A stretch of DNA of 64,000 bases from Desulfitobacterium chlororespirans DSM 11544 (GTDB taxonomy: Bacteria; Bacillota; Desulfitobacteriia; Desulfitobacteriales; Desulfitobacteriaceae): positions 1-64,000 of the forward strand of contig NZ_FRDN01000006.1 in assembly GCF_900143285.1 (NCBI RefSeq). The letters run 5' to 3'. The translations under genes and the position numbers were made by a program. Positions 1-8,676 of this stretch are shown one piece after another (position 1 is the stretch's first letter; each line of letters begins with the position of its first letter). The notes beneath the pieces are model-generated. The model did not search any database. It was not told where the DNA came from and saw only the letters and a list, made by a program, of their open reading frames with translations.

Positions 1-264
1 GACGGCAATTTCACTTTCGCCGTAATCGCTGATGATGGTCTTGCGATTATAGCCATTTCGGCTGTTACCGGAGTTGTTTCCTTCAATGCTGTTTTTTTCA
101 TACCCCAGATGGTCTTGCATCTCTGCTTCCAGCATCTGCTCAATGGTTCCGGCAAACAGTCTTTTCAGTTTCGACTGAATATCCCCTGTGCTTTGGCAGT
201 CTTGCATCAGTAAGTTGACCAGTTCCATTTCCTTGTCTGTAAGAATGTTTTTTGACTGTTTCAT
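1..264 (-). CDS. IS256 (mutator-type) transposase, N-terminal fragment cut by window edge
   Basis: The frame opens at the ATG at 264-262 and runs off the window after 88 codons. It begins MKQSKNILTDKEMELVNLLM and contains the pattern LFAGTIEQMLEAEMQDHLGYEK followed by an Asn/Ser/Gly-rich stretch and RNGYNRKTI. This is the usual N-terminus of mutator-type DDE transposases, just ahead of the catalytic domain. Being cut by the window edge, it cannot be judged intact or broken. The start is preceded by GGAGGT about 7 bases upstream, a good ribosome binding site. Confidence 0.85.
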   Translation of the reverse strand, partial: MKQSKNILTDKEMELVNLLMQDCQSTGDIQSKLKRLFAGTIEQMLEAEMQDHLGYEKNSIEGNNSGNSRNGYNRKTIISDYGESEIAV

Positions 265-330
265 TCCATAACCTCCACTTTTGTCTTATGTGGAGATTAT
301 TGCCATTTACACGGGTGTTTAGTCAGTCTC
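1..330 (-). mobile_element. Partial IS256-family insertion sequence, one end
   Basis: The window opens inside an insertion element. The transposase N-terminus (1-264) is followed by about 65 bp of non-coding DNA whose outer part, read on the minus strand from about 330 (GAGACTGACTAAACACCCGT), looks like an IS256-type terminal inverted repeat. The other end lies outside the window, so neither the exact boundary nor the target duplication can be confirmed. Confidence 0.55.
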
Positions 331-428
331 TAGCCTATTTGTAAAAAAAAGTTCCCTTTAATATAGTTAAAAAAACATAAACAAAAAGGGGCTTTGCGGA
401 AAAAAGAATATTTTTGTAAATAAAAAGC

Positions 429-470
429 AAAAAATGCCACATCCCCAATCAAGGTGCCATGGCATTTTTT
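429..470. terminator. Bidirectional intrinsic terminator
   Basis: An 11-bp inverted repeat (AAAAAATGCCA at 429-439, TGGCATTTTTT at 460-470) flanked by A and T runs. It sits downstream of the helical repeat protein gene read on the minus strand. Confidence 0.6.
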
Positions 471-483
471 GTAGACTTATTTT

Positions 484-555
484 CTTATAGACCCATCTTA
501 CTAGATTTATCTTATAGACCTACATTATAGACTTGTCTTATAGTCTTATATAGAC
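484..555. repeat. Short degenerate AT-rich direct repeats (TTATAGAC-type)
   Basis: The unit CTTATAGAC or a close variant recurs at about 484, 511, 524, 537 and 545. It lies between the terminator and the 3' end of the helical repeat gene. No function is evident. Confidence 0.5.
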
Positions 556-564
556 TTGAGTTCC

Positions 565-906
565 TCAAGGCTGTTTCTTTTTTAACAGCCCCTCAATCTT
601 ATCCTTATATTTCTCCGCTTGGTCTTCTAATTTATCAGCAATTCCTTCAGCCTTGTCTTCTACTGCATCTTTTAATTCTTCGGCACGTTCCAGCACGCCT
701 TCCAGCTTATCTTCGATGTAATCTTTAATTTCTTCCGCCCGCCCCGCTATAACCTCAGCTTTATCCTCGGCCAAATCTTTAATTCCTTCAACCTTTTCTT
801 TTACCTCAGATTTATCCAAAAACTCTTCTGTCTTTTTCACTGCACCGTCAATGCGCTCTTTCGCGGCATCGACCATTTTGTTTAGGTTATCCTTTAAATG
901 ATCCAT
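565..906 (-). CDS. Small charged helical-repeat protein (LEA/apolipoprotein-like), function unknown
   Basis: The protein has about 113 residues, no Cys and no Trp, and is almost entirely Ala/Glu/Lys/Asp/Leu/Ile in a roughly 11-residue rhythm (for example AEDKAEVIAGR, then AEEIKDYIEDK). This predicts a long amphipathic helix or coiled coil. Such proteins resemble YtxH-like, LEA-like or apolipoprotein-like stress and membrane-surface proteins, but this is composition rather than true homology. There is no signal peptide or membrane segment. The second ATG at 906 is preferred over the one at 912 because the GAGGG box is then about 6 bases upstream. It is monocistronic and followed by the terminator at 429-470. 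Confidence 0.6.
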   Translation of the reverse strand: MDHLKDNLNKMVDAAKERIDGAVKKTEEFLDKSEVKEKVEGIKDLAEDKAEVIAGRAEEIKDYIEDKLEGVLERAEELKDAVEDKAEGIADKLEDQAEKYKDKIEGLLKKKQP

Positions 907-912
907 CTTCAT

Positions 913-1272
913 CCCTCTTTCCTGTTTTACATTTTTACTCTTATTACCATTGATATTCCTAGTGCCATAACCTGAATTGTAAAGATTGTAGCCAAAATTT
1001 TCGATACGTCTTGAAAAAGGTTCCGGTGCCGTGTCAAAATAGACTTAGTTCAACTGCTCACAACAGCGGCTTGGGCAGCGGTTCATTTTCCCTCATTATA
1101 ATATTTTTCTCCATAAGTATTCTTCTCCATAAATTGTAATTCTCCTCTGCCAATCTAACCATCAGCGCAAAAAAACTTGCCATATCTTGCACTCGCAACA
1201 CCCCTTGTTGACGACAGCGAACGAACATGTGACAATAGGCTTAAATGGCTGGAAAAAGAGAGGGATAAACCA
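913..1272. other. Intergenic region without recognised gene
   Basis: About 360 bp between divergent genes. A TATAAT at 1097-1102 could serve the transporter downstream, but no well-spaced -35 box was found. No sigma-54 type element like that of the paralogous gene was seen. The long upstream extension of the transporter reading frame (1177-1272) lacks a ribosome binding site and matches nothing in the paralogue. Confidence 0.5.
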
Positions 1273-2625
1273 TTGGGCTATGTATCCACAACCAAAAAAC
1301 CTACGGCTCCTTCAGGCGGCTGGTCTGATCTTTGGAAGCAAGAAGATTACTGGGCCATGTGGCTGGGTCTGACCATCGTGCTTCTGGCTATCCTGCTTTG
1401 GAGTACCGGCAATCATTTTATGAATTGGATTGTCCTGAAAATACCCGACTACAGCGATTATCATACCGGGCTGGATTATCTCTTCACTCATAAAAACTCT
1501 CTTTTGGCACTTTATCTGTTTTTACTTGTTTTATGCTCGGCAGCTATCAAAGTCTTAACCGGAGAAGTCAAAGGCTTCTTAGTAGGCTTTACCTTTCTTT
1601 TTGGCTTAAGTATTTTGGTTTCCTTTTTAGGTTCCTGGGATATCATGAAGCACTATAATATCGAGACTCCCCTACTGGCCCTTTTAGCGGGTCTGTTAAT
1701 CAGCAACTTCCTGCGGATTCCCCATTGGCTGAGCACTGCGCTGCAGACTCAGTTTTATGTTAAATTTGGGATTGTGCTCATGGGTGCTTCCCTGCCTTTT
1801 ACCCTGATTCTTCAAGCCGGCTCAACCGCCTTTGCCCAAGCCACCATTATTGCTGTGGCCACCTTCCTCACCATTTACTGGACGGGCACACGCTTTTTGG
1901 GTCTCGATAAACGATTTTCGGCTACCTTGGCTGCCGGAGGCTCCATCTGCGGTGTCTCGGCTTCCATCGCCATCGGCGGTGCGGTGAAAGCGGAAAAGCA
2001 GCATGTGTCCATTGCCATCTCGCTGGTTATTCTTTACTCCATTGTCATGATTTTCATCCTGCCTTTAGCTATTAAAGCTTTAGCCATTCTCCCCGGGCCG
2101 GCGGGAGCCTGGATTGGTACGGCAGAATTTGCCGATGCTCCGGGAATGGCTGCCGCCGCTGCCATCAACGAACAAGCGATTAAAACCTTTACCCTGATGA
2201 AAGTGGTCGGCCGTGACATGTTTATCGGCATCTGGTGTTTTGTCATGGCGCTCACCTCCATCACCCGCTGGGAAAAACGCTATTCGGGAACCACCCCCAA
2301 TGCTTCGGATATCTGGTTCCGTTTCCCGAAATTTGTGTTGGGGTTTATTATCGCCTCCATTATCATTACGATTTTGGCCGCTTCCACTGATGCCGTGACC
2401 ACCAAAGCTATCGATGATCATGTCATCAACCCGATTATCGAATTGAGGAATTGGGCCTTCATTCTTACCTTTCTCTCCATTGGGCTGTCCAGCCGTTTAA
2501 AAGAGCTGGCTTCAGTGGGCTGGAAACCTTTTGCCGCTTTTTCGGCCGGGGTTCTGGTGAATATCCCCTTAGGTTACCTCTTATCGGTGGTCATTATGGG
2601 CAACTATTGGACAACAATCAAGTGA
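1273..2625 (+). CDS. YeiH/UPF0324 family membrane transporter (putative sulfate exporter family), paralogue 1
   Basis: A polytopic membrane protein of about 450 residues in the Cons_hypoth698/UPF0324 (YeiH) family, which databases label putative sulfate exporter; the substrate is unproven. Family signatures visible here are GIVLMGASLPFTLIL, AAGGSICGVSASIAIGG and GMAAAAAINEQAIKTFTLMK. It is longer than E. coli YeiH (about 350 residues) because of an N-terminal segment with GGWSDLWKQEDYW. The TTG start at 1273 is chosen because AGAGGG lies 8 bases upstream and the N-terminus then aligns with that of the paralogue at 3493. The reading frame is open further upstream to 1177. It is strongly similar to the neighbour over its whole length, so a local duplication is likely. 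Confidence 0.85.
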   Translation: MGYVSTTKKPTAPSGGWSDLWKQEDYWAMWLGLTIVLLAILLWSTGNHFMNWIVLKIPDYSDYHTGLDYLFTHKNSLLALYLFLLVLCSAAIKVLTGEVKGFLVGFTFLFGLSILVSFLGSWDIMKHYNIETPLLALLAGLLISNFLRIPHWLSTALQTQFYVKFGIVLMGASLPFTLILQAGSTAFAQATIIAVATFLTIYWTGTRFLGLDKRFSATLAAGGSICGVSASIAIGGAVKAEKQHVSIAISLVILYSIVMIFILPLAIKALAILPGPAGAWIGTAEFADAPGMAAAAAINEQAIKTFTLMKVVGRDMFIGIWCFVMALTSITRWEKRYSGTTPNASDIWFRFPKFVLGFIIASIIITILAASTDAVTTKAIDDHVINPIIELRNWAFILTFLSIGLSSRLKELASVGWKPFAAFSAGVLVNIPLGYLLSVVIMGNYWTTIK

Positions 2626-2701
2626 GCAACATGGTTAAAACTGCCACCTTGGCCTGGCAAGGCTTTGTGGCTAGTTTATATAAAGTAAGGAGAGTAAAAG
2701 C

Positions 2702-3067
2702 ATGCACCCAGATAATGAAACCTGCGTACAAAGGGCACGATTTTTCTTCTATTTTTATGAGAAAACCTGGGAACCCGGAGAAAAGCCGCCCTTAGCAGAC
2801 ATCTTAAAAGCTAAGAACATCAGCCCCCAGGCTGTCCGCAATTTAAAGGACTTTTTGGCTTGCCGCTTGGAACGGATCGCCGCTATGTTGGAGCTTCTGA
2901 CCGAAGCCCACGATGATTGGGCGATGACGGGCAAAAAAGAGTATATCCTTTTGGAAACGGAAACTTATGATTTCAATGAGGCTCTCAAGCTCCTCAAGGA
3001 CCATGGCTTTACGGATAAGGAATTTATCCTTAAAGTTGAATATACCCGTAAATGGGGCGTCCTCTAA
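2702..3067 (+). CDS. Hypothetical protein between the two YeiH-type transporters
   Basis: A soluble 121-residue protein of no recognised family. It starts at an ATG with a clear AAGGAG box and lies 76 bp after the first transporter, so co-transcription is likely. It begins MHPDNETCVQRARFFFYFYE, has one helix-rich middle (LKDFLACRLERIAAMLELLTEAHDDW), and ends with TETYDFNEALKLLKDHGF then KVEYTRKWGVL. There are no membrane segments or metal-binding clusters. Its place between two transporter paralogues suggests an accessory role, which is inference only. Confidence 0.7.
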   Translation: MHPDNETCVQRARFFFYFYEKTWEPGEKPPLADILKAKNISPQAVRNLKDFLACRLERIAAMLELLTEAHDDWAMTGKKEYILLETETYDFNEALKLLKDHGFTDKEFILKVEYTRKWGVL

Positions 3068-3155
3068 CATCACTAAACACTAAACCGCTAACCTACTAAA
3101 CTGCTAAACCACTGACACTACGGTTCAGGCCGGAAGGCTGCCATCTTCGCCAAGG

Positions 3156-3196
3156 CCCAAGGGCTTTCTCTCGATTAGCGATCCTTGGGTTTTTTA
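3156..3196 (+). terminator. Intrinsic terminator after the hypothetical gene
   Basis: Stem CCCAAGG (3156-3162) / CCTTGGG (3183-3189) followed by a run of T. Confidence 0.6.
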
Positions 3197-3207
3197 TGAC
3201 CTGGTAT

Positions 3208-3254
3208 CTGACATAATGTCAGGCCAATTTGTCTGATTGTGACAAATTGGCCTG
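3208..3254. promoter_or_regulatory. Two adjoining perfect palindromes, candidate enhancer (UAS) for a sigma-54 activator
   Basis: CTGACAT-A-ATGTCAG (3208-3222) abuts a 14-bp perfect inverted repeat, CAGGCCAATTTGTC (3220-3233) / GACAAATTGGCCTG (3241-3254). They lie about 80-125 bp upstream of the -24 element at 3333, the usual distance for sites bound by NtrC-type activators. The second palindrome is followed by T's, so a role as a second terminator is not excluded. Confidence 0.5.
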
Positions 3255-3332
3255 ATTTTTTATGGCCTCTTTTGCTTGGCCGATCACCCTGAAACCCTCT
3301 ATTTATGCTAGCATTCACAAGAGCAAGCTTGT

Positions 3333-3349
3333 TGGCATAGAAATTGCTT
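3333..3349 (+). promoter_or_regulatory. Sigma-54 (-24/-12) promoter of the second YeiH-type gene
   Basis: TGGCAT (3333-3338) and TTGCTT (3344-3349) have the invariant GG and GC exactly 10 bases apart, matching the TGGCAC-N5-TTGC consensus with one change. Transcription would start near 3360, leaving a leader of about 130 bases before the ATG at 3493. Confidence 0.65.
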
Positions 3350-3492
3350 ATTATTAAGTTTACGAAATCAAATATTACCTGAGCAAACCACGGCGAAAGG
3401 AGATGACAGGCACTTCATTCCTCAGGCTGAATCCAGTCCTTTAACAAACCGGTCTAAAAACTACTTAAAAACTACTTTGGGAGGGTTTTAAG

Positions 3493-4842
3493 ATGGCACA
3501 AGTTGAAACAAATAAACCAACCTCTCCTTCCGGCGGTTGGTCCGATCTTTGGAAAAAGGAAGATTATTGGGCAGTTTGGCTTGGTTTAGGGGTAGTCTTA
3601 GTGGCTATTATACTCTGGTCTTCAGGCAGCACTGCTATGAAATGGTTGGCCATCAGTGTGCCAAGTTATTCGGAATTCGGCAAAGCTGCAAGTTATGTCA
3701 GCACTCATGTCGGCGGTATTATCGGTCTATACCTACTTTTTATCGTCCTTTTCTCCATTGCCGTAAAAATTCTCGGCCATAAATTAAGCCAATTTATTCC
3801 TGGATTTACCATCGTCTTTATTATGAGCCTCGCTGTCACCATCCTGGGTTCCTGGGATGTCATGAAAAAATTCAATATGGAAGCTCCCCTGCTGGCTCTG
3901 GCCGTTGGCCTGATTATCGGTAACTTCATTAAGCTTCCCAAATTTATGGATGCTTCCCTGAGAACTGAGTTCTTTGTTAAAACCGGTATTGTCCTGATGG
4001 GAGCTACCCTTCCTTTCACTTTAATTCTCCAATCCGGCCCCGTGGCTTTTCTGCAGGCCACCATTATTGCCGTCACCACTTATCTGACCATTTATTGGGC
4101 TGGAACCCGCCTCTTTGGCTTAGATAACCGTTTTGCGGCTACTTTGGCTGCCGGCGGCTCCATCTGCGGCGTCTCCGCTTCCATTGCCATCGGGGGTTCT
4201 GTTAAGGCTGAGAAGCAGCATGTTTCCATCGCCATTTCCTTAGTTGTCGTTTGGGCTATTGTTATGATCTTTGCTTTGCCCATTTTCATTAAGGCCTTAA
4301 ACATTCCTCCCGGTCCTGCCGGAGCCTGGATTGGCACCTCTGAATTCGCTGACGCGGCAGGCATGGCTGCGGCAGCCTCCATCAACGAACAGGCCATCAA
4401 AACCTTTACTCTCATGAAGGTGGTGGGACGGGATATGTTCGTTGGCATCTGGTGCTTCATCATGGCTTTCATCTCCATCACCAAATGGGAAAAACGCCAG
4501 GACGGAACCAAGCCTAAGGCCGGTGAAATCTGGACTCGTTTCCCCAAATTTGTTTTAGGATTTTTTGTCGCTTCCATTATTATCACTGCCTTGGTAGCAG
4601 GAGTGGATCCTGCTGTTTCCAAAGATATCACAGCCCAGGTTATTGGTCCCCTCAAAGAGTTAAGAAACTGGGCCTTCATCTTTACCTTCCTCTGTATTGG
4701 TTTGACCACCCGCTTCAAAGATCTCACTTCCGTTGGCTGGAAACCTTTTGCCGCTTTTACCACCGGGGTTTTAGTCAATGTACCTCTGGGCTATATTCTT
4801 TCTGTCGTCGTCATGGGCGGTTACTGGGCAATGGTCCAATAA
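3493..4842 (+). CDS. YeiH/UPF0324 family membrane transporter (putative sulfate exporter family), paralogue 2
   Basis: A polytopic membrane protein of 449 residues and close paralogue of the gene at 1273. It shows the same N-terminal GGWSDLWKKEDYWAVW segment and the family blocks GIVLMGATLPFTLIL and GSICGVSASIAIGG. The ATG has a GGGAGG box at the right distance. A -24/-12 promoter and two palindromes lie upstream, and a kinase/sigma-54 activator pair lies directly downstream at 5080-8663, so it is probably induced by that system in response to an unknown signal. Sulfate or another sulfur oxyanion is the family-level guess for substrate. Confidence 0.87.
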   Translation: MAQVETNKPTSPSGGWSDLWKKEDYWAVWLGLGVVLVAIILWSSGSTAMKWLAISVPSYSEFGKAASYVSTHVGGIIGLYLLFIVLFSIAVKILGHKLSQFIPGFTIVFIMSLAVTILGSWDVMKKFNMEAPLLALAVGLIIGNFIKLPKFMDASLRTEFFVKTGIVLMGATLPFTLILQSGPVAFLQATIIAVTTYLTIYWAGTRLFGLDNRFAATLAAGGSICGVSASIAIGGSVKAEKQHVSIAISLVVVWAIVMIFALPIFIKALNIPPGPAGAWIGTSEFADAAGMAAAASINEQAIKTFTLMKVVGRDMFVGIWCFIMAFISITKWEKRQDGTKPKAGEIWTRFPKFVLGFFVASIIITALVAGVDPAVSKDITAQVIGPLKELRNWAFIFTFLCIGLTTRFKDLTSVGWKPFAAFTTGVLVNVPLGYILSVVVMGGYWAMVQ

Positions 4843-4875
4843 CCTCAAGCGCCGTGAACGGTGCAGTCCATCCGG

Positions 4876-4906
4876 AAAAAGCCTTCCACAACCTGGAGGG
4901 CTTTTT
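4876..4906 (+). terminator. Intrinsic terminator after the second YeiH-type gene
   Basis: Inverted repeat AAAAAGCC-TTCCA / TGGA-GGGCTTTTT with a T run. Confidence 0.7.
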
Positions 4907-5079
4907 CTAATGAAGGGGCTAACAATAACAGGCCTGAAAAAATTCGACGTGAACATTAAAGGGGTATATTATATACTTAAAGAAGCTTGGGACATGAAAA
5001 AGCTTAGAACATGACGTTTTGAACATTCCTAAAGGTCTTATTGCGGCGATGATGAAGCATTGGGATGGAGGCCAAACCC

Positions 5080-7275
5080 TTGAAAGAAAACTCAATTCCC
5101 TGGTGGATGCGCATAAAAGTACATTTCCTCTTGTTTGGAATCGCCATGTCCATTCTCCCGCTGTTTTTTCTGGGCTATTTAGGTTTTACATCGGTACGGC
5201 AGAATCTTCAGATGGATATTTACGAACAAAACTTTAACCAGGTCTCCGTACTTGCCCATGAAATCCAGGATGCCATAGCCACTGTCGAAAGCAGCCTAAA
5301 TTTTACGAAGCCAACCACTGCCCGGGCCTTGACGGGGGACGAGGAAACGCCGCGCCAGTTGATTTTGGAAACCCTGTTGCAGAAGGAACCTGCCCTTAAA
5401 GAGCTTAAGGTTTATGATCGCAACTTCAGAAGCATCGCCCATCTCCAGCGTCAGGCAAGTGTTCTGCCGGATTCGGCAGCCACCGGACCTGAACATACCC
5501 TCTCTGCAGAGCCTCTTCTCCCTACAAAGCCTCTTCTTTCTGCAGCGCCTCCCCTTTCTGCAGAATCTTCTTCGGCGATCAGCGACCTGTACTTTTCTCC
5601 GGAGGGTCAACCTGAAATCCGCCTTACTGTGGCTGTTCAAGACCCTAGGGACGGTAAGCTTCTGGGGTATCTGCAGGGGACTATCGACCTAACCACTATG
5701 ATCAGCCGCTATTATAATTTTCAGTTAGATGAGGGAAAGTATGTCTTCTTAGTTGACCGGTCCGGAACCTTGATCGGCCAGACAGACCCTGCTCTCCCTG
5801 GGCATCAGGAAGTTCTTCGCCAGAATCCTGCCGTCCAGAGTTTCATGGCGGGGGAAGCTTTTTCGACAGGAAGCGACTATAAGAATTATGCCGGTATGCA
5901 TGTGATTGGCGCCTTTGCCGCTATGGATACCCCGAACTGGGGGGTATTTATCGAGCAGCCTGCCCATGAAGCGAATAAGCCCATCTTTGAGCTGGCTCTT
6001 CGTTTGGTTATGATCGCCATTCTAATCATGACCCTGGTGATGATTATCAGCATTTCCTTCGGCTTAAAAGTCGTTCACCCCATTGAAAATCTGGAATCTC
6101 AAGTCAGGCAGATTATCCGGACGGGGGATTTGGAATCCCATATCCCCATTGAAAGCTGGGATGAAATCGGCAGGCTGGTCAAATCCTTTAACCAGCTGCT
6201 CAATTCCCTGGATCAGAAAAATGAAAACTTAAAGAACGAGCAGCAACTCCTGGCCACCGTGGTGGACGGAGTCGACGCCGGCATGGTGCTGTTAAATTCG
6301 GAAACGAAAATACTCTGGTGGAATACTAAGTTCGCTCAGTGGTTTGGTCAGCAGTTGGCCAATCTCCCCTGTGAGCAGGTCATTGCCGGACAGGGGACAG
6401 AGGGTGTCCTCCTGGAAAACGGCCGGACCATCACGGTTCTTCTCCAGGGGGAGCGCCGGCATTTCCGCCAGATGTATTATGAATTGTCACCGGATAATCC
6501 TGAAAATGCCTCTTATCTCCTGCTTCTTGATGACGTGACTCAGGAAGTGGAGATGGAAGCCCGCATGATTGAGACGGACAAGATGGCGGCCATCGGACTT
6601 TTAGCTTCAGGAGTAGCCCATGAGATTAACAATCCTCTGGCTGTGGTTGCCGCCTATAGTGAGGATTTGCTTGATCGTTTAAATGAAGAGAATGCCGCTC
6701 CCAGCCAGGAAGAGATTAAGCTGGGCTTTAAAACGGTTTTGGAGCAAATTGTCCGCTGCAAGCAAATCACCGCTCAGCTGCTGGGCTTTGCCCGCAAACG
6801 TGATTCCGGCAGCGACCTCATTGATATTGGCATCGCCAGCGCGCAGACTCTGGGGCTTTTGGAGCATAAGGCCAGGCAAAAGCATCTTCACATGCACTTT
6901 CAGGGGGAAGACAGTCTCTTCGCCCTGGGCAATGAAAACGAGTGGCAGCAAGTCGTGCTCAATCTGGTTACCAACGCCTTGGATGCTTCCGCCGAAGAAG
7001 GCATCATCGAACTGTGGAGCTACCGGGAGGGCCCTAAAATCCAGTTTATCATTCAGGATTATGGGGAGGGTATTCCTCAAGACCATCTCAAGAAAGTTTT
7101 CGATCCGTTTTTTACTACCAAATCCTTGGGCCAGGGCACAGGCTTGGGGTTATACGTGAGTTACGGTATTATTGCCAAGATGCATGGCGAAATGATCTTA
7201 GAAAGTACGGAAGGACAGGGGACTAAGGTAACCATTTCCCTGCCCTTCCATGAAGCAGGAGAGCAAAGCCCATGA
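5080..7275 (+). CDS. Membrane sensor histidine kinase (Cache-like sensor, HAMP, PAS, HisKA, HATPase)
   Basis: The partner kinase of the NtrC-type regulator that overlaps its end (ATGA, 4 bases). In order: a membrane segment near residues 15-35, an extracytoplasmic domain of about 260 residues of Cache type, a second membrane segment, HAMP (VHPIENLESQVRQI), a PAS-like domain, HisKA with phospho-acceptor His about residue 514 (ASGVAHEINNPLAVV), and an HATPase with DYGEGIPQDH and GTGLGLYVS. The TTG at 5080 is preferred: GGAGG sits 9 bases ahead of it, inside the earlier ATG (5065) reading. The sensor domain contains an unusual hexapeptide repeat, PLLPTK then PLLSAA then PPLSAE. Confidence 0.88.
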   Translation: MKENSIPWWMRIKVHFLLFGIAMSILPLFFLGYLGFTSVRQNLQMDIYEQNFNQVSVLAHEIQDAIATVESSLNFTKPTTARALTGDEETPRQLILETLLQKEPALKELKVYDRNFRSIAHLQRQASVLPDSAATGPEHTLSAEPLLPTKPLLSAAPPLSAESSSAISDLYFSPEGQPEIRLTVAVQDPRDGKLLGYLQGTIDLTTMISRYYNFQLDEGKYVFLVDRSGTLIGQTDPALPGHQEVLRQNPAVQSFMAGEAFSTGSDYKNYAGMHVIGAFAAMDTPNWGVFIEQPAHEANKPIFELALRLVMIAILIMTLVMIISISFGLKVVHPIENLESQVRQIIRTGDLESHIPIESWDEIGRLVKSFNQLLNSLDQKNENLKNEQQLLATVVDGVDAGMVLLNSETKILWWNTKFAQWFGQQLANLPCEQVIAGQGTEGVLLENGRTITVLLQGERRHFRQMYYELSPDNPENASYLLLLDDVTQEVEMEARMIETDKMAAIGLLASGVAHEINNPLAVVAAYSEDLLDRLNEENAAPSQEEIKLGFKTVLEQIVRCKQITAQLLGFARKRDSGSDLIDIGIASAQTLGLLEHKARQKHLHMHFQGEDSLFALGNENEWQQVVLNLVTNALDASAEEGIIELWSYREGPKIQFIIQDYGEGIPQDHLKKVFDPFFTTKSLGQGTGLGLYVSYGIIAKMHGEMILESTEGQGTKVTISLPFHEAGEQSP
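5494..5565 (+). repeat. 18-bp tandem repeat, four copies, inside the kinase gene
   Basis: Four imperfect 18-bp units in frame encode HTLSAE, PLLPTK, PLLSAA and PPLSAE. Because the unit is a multiple of three, copy number can change without a frameshift. Confidence 0.6.
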
Positions 7276-8663
7276 AGCACAGTCAAAAAATTTTAATCCT
7301 CGATGATGAAACTACGTTGCGGGGCATTATCGCTCAGCGTTTAAAGCGCAAAGGCTATGACGTCCTGGAGGCCGGCACGGCCAGTGCAGGGTTGTCTTTC
7401 CTTAAAGATACTCTCATTGACGCCGTCTTGTTGGATATCAAGCTGCCGGATGGTGACGGGCTGATTCTGCTGCCCCAAATCAAGCAGATGCAAACGGATC
7501 TGCAGGTCATTATGCTGACCGGCAACGGGACCATCGAGTCCGCCATTGAGGCTATGAAGCTGGGGGCCTATGATTACCTGACCAAGCCCTGCAATTTAGC
7601 AGAGCTGGAAATCACGTTGCAAAAAGCCCTGGAAAAGCGCAAGCTGCTGATGGAAAATACCGGCCTGCGCCAGGTGGTCAACCGGCAAACGTCAGAGTTA
7701 AAAATCGTGGCGGAAAGCGAAGCCATGGTTGCACTCCTGGAAATAACCCGTAAAGTTGCTCAGACGGATACCTCTGTCCTGATCCAGGGGGAGAGCGGGG
7801 TCGGCAAGGATCTGATCGCCCAGGCTATCCATTTCTGGAGTTCCCGGGTCAATCAACCCTACATCCCTGTCAACGCCGGGGCCATTCCGGAAGCTCTCAT
7901 CGAAAGCGAGCTTTTCGGACACGAAAAAGGCGCCTTTACCGGCGCCGGAACTCAAAAAATCGGCTTAGTGGAAATGGCCGACAACGGCACCCTCTTTCTC
8001 GATGAAATTGGGGAAATGCCTTTAGCGATTCAAGTCAAGCTGCTCCGCTTTTTAGAAAGCGGCGAATTCCGGCGGGTGGGCGACACCCGGCTGCGGCGGG
8101 TTGATGTGCGGATTGTGGCGGCGACCAACCGCGACCTGAGACAGGAAATAACTCAGGGCAGGTTCCGGGAGGATCTCTTTTATCGCTTAAACGGCTTAAC
8201 TCTTCTGGTTCCGCCTCTGCGGGAACGGCGCCGGGATATTATCCCCCTTGTCCATCATTTCCTGAACTCCCGCCGCAAGGATCTGCTCCATAAGCAGTAC
8301 AGCTTATTGCCGGAGACTCAGGAGCAATTGCTGAATTATAGCTTTCCCGGCAATACCCGTGAACTTTTCCATCTTATTGAACGGGGGCAAATTCTCTCCT
8401 CCGACGGTACCATCTCCCCCCATGACATCTGGCCGGAAAGGTCTGCTCAAGCTCTCAACCCCCCCGCCGCTGCCGATTCGGCAGAGGGCTTCTTCCCTAT
8501 CTTTGCGAATGGCTCCTATCCTTCTTTGGAGGATGTGGAAAAAGCGTTTATCCTGTCTACCCTGAAAAAGACCAGAGGACATAAAACCCAAACAGCCAAT
8601 TTATTGGGAATCAGTGTGCGCAATCTCTATCGCAAACTCCAGGCTTACCATATGAATGAGTAA
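7272..8663 (+). CDS. NtrC-family sigma-54-dependent response regulator
   Basis: A 463-residue transcriptional activator. The receiver domain has acidic residues D11/D12 and phospho-acceptor about D55 (LLDIKLPDGDG). An AAA+ sigma-54 interaction domain has Walker A GESGVGKD near 173 and the sigma-54 contact loop GAFTGA at 220-225. The C-terminal Fis-type helix-turn-helix includes TQTANLLGISVRNLYRKL. It is co-transcribed with the kinase. The -24/-12 promoter at 3333 with upstream palindromes is the only such promoter noticed nearby and is the likely target. It resembles AtoC/ZraR-type regulators, but the signal cannot be read from sequence. Confidence 0.92.
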   Translation: MKHSQKILILDDETTLRGIIAQRLKRKGYDVLEAGTASAGLSFLKDTLIDAVLLDIKLPDGDGLILLPQIKQMQTDLQVIMLTGNGTIESAIEAMKLGAYDYLTKPCNLAELEITLQKALEKRKLLMENTGLRQVVNRQTSELKIVAESEAMVALLEITRKVAQTDTSVLIQGESGVGKDLIAQAIHFWSSRVNQPYIPVNAGAIPEALIESELFGHEKGAFTGAGTQKIGLVEMADNGTLFLDEIGEMPLAIQVKLLRFLESGEFRRVGDTRLRRVDVRIVAATNRDLRQEITQGRFREDLFYRLNGLTLLVPPLRERRRDIIPLVHHFLNSRRKDLLHKQYSLLPETQEQLLNYSFPGNTRELFHLIERGQILSSDGTISPHDIWPERSAQALNPPAAADSAEGFFPIFANGSYPSLEDVEKAFILSTLKKTRGHKTQTANLLGISVRNLYRKLQAYHMNE

Positions 8664-8676
8664 AAATAGTTTGTTC

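Noticed and set aside
1177-1272. Upstream extension of the first YeiH-type frame
   Set aside because: No ribosome binding site, and no counterpart in the paralogue; TTG 1273 has both.
3220-3260. Terminator only
   Set aside because: The preceding gene already has a terminator at 3156; the symmetric site pairs well with the downstream -24/-12 promoter, so a regulatory role is preferred, though not proven.
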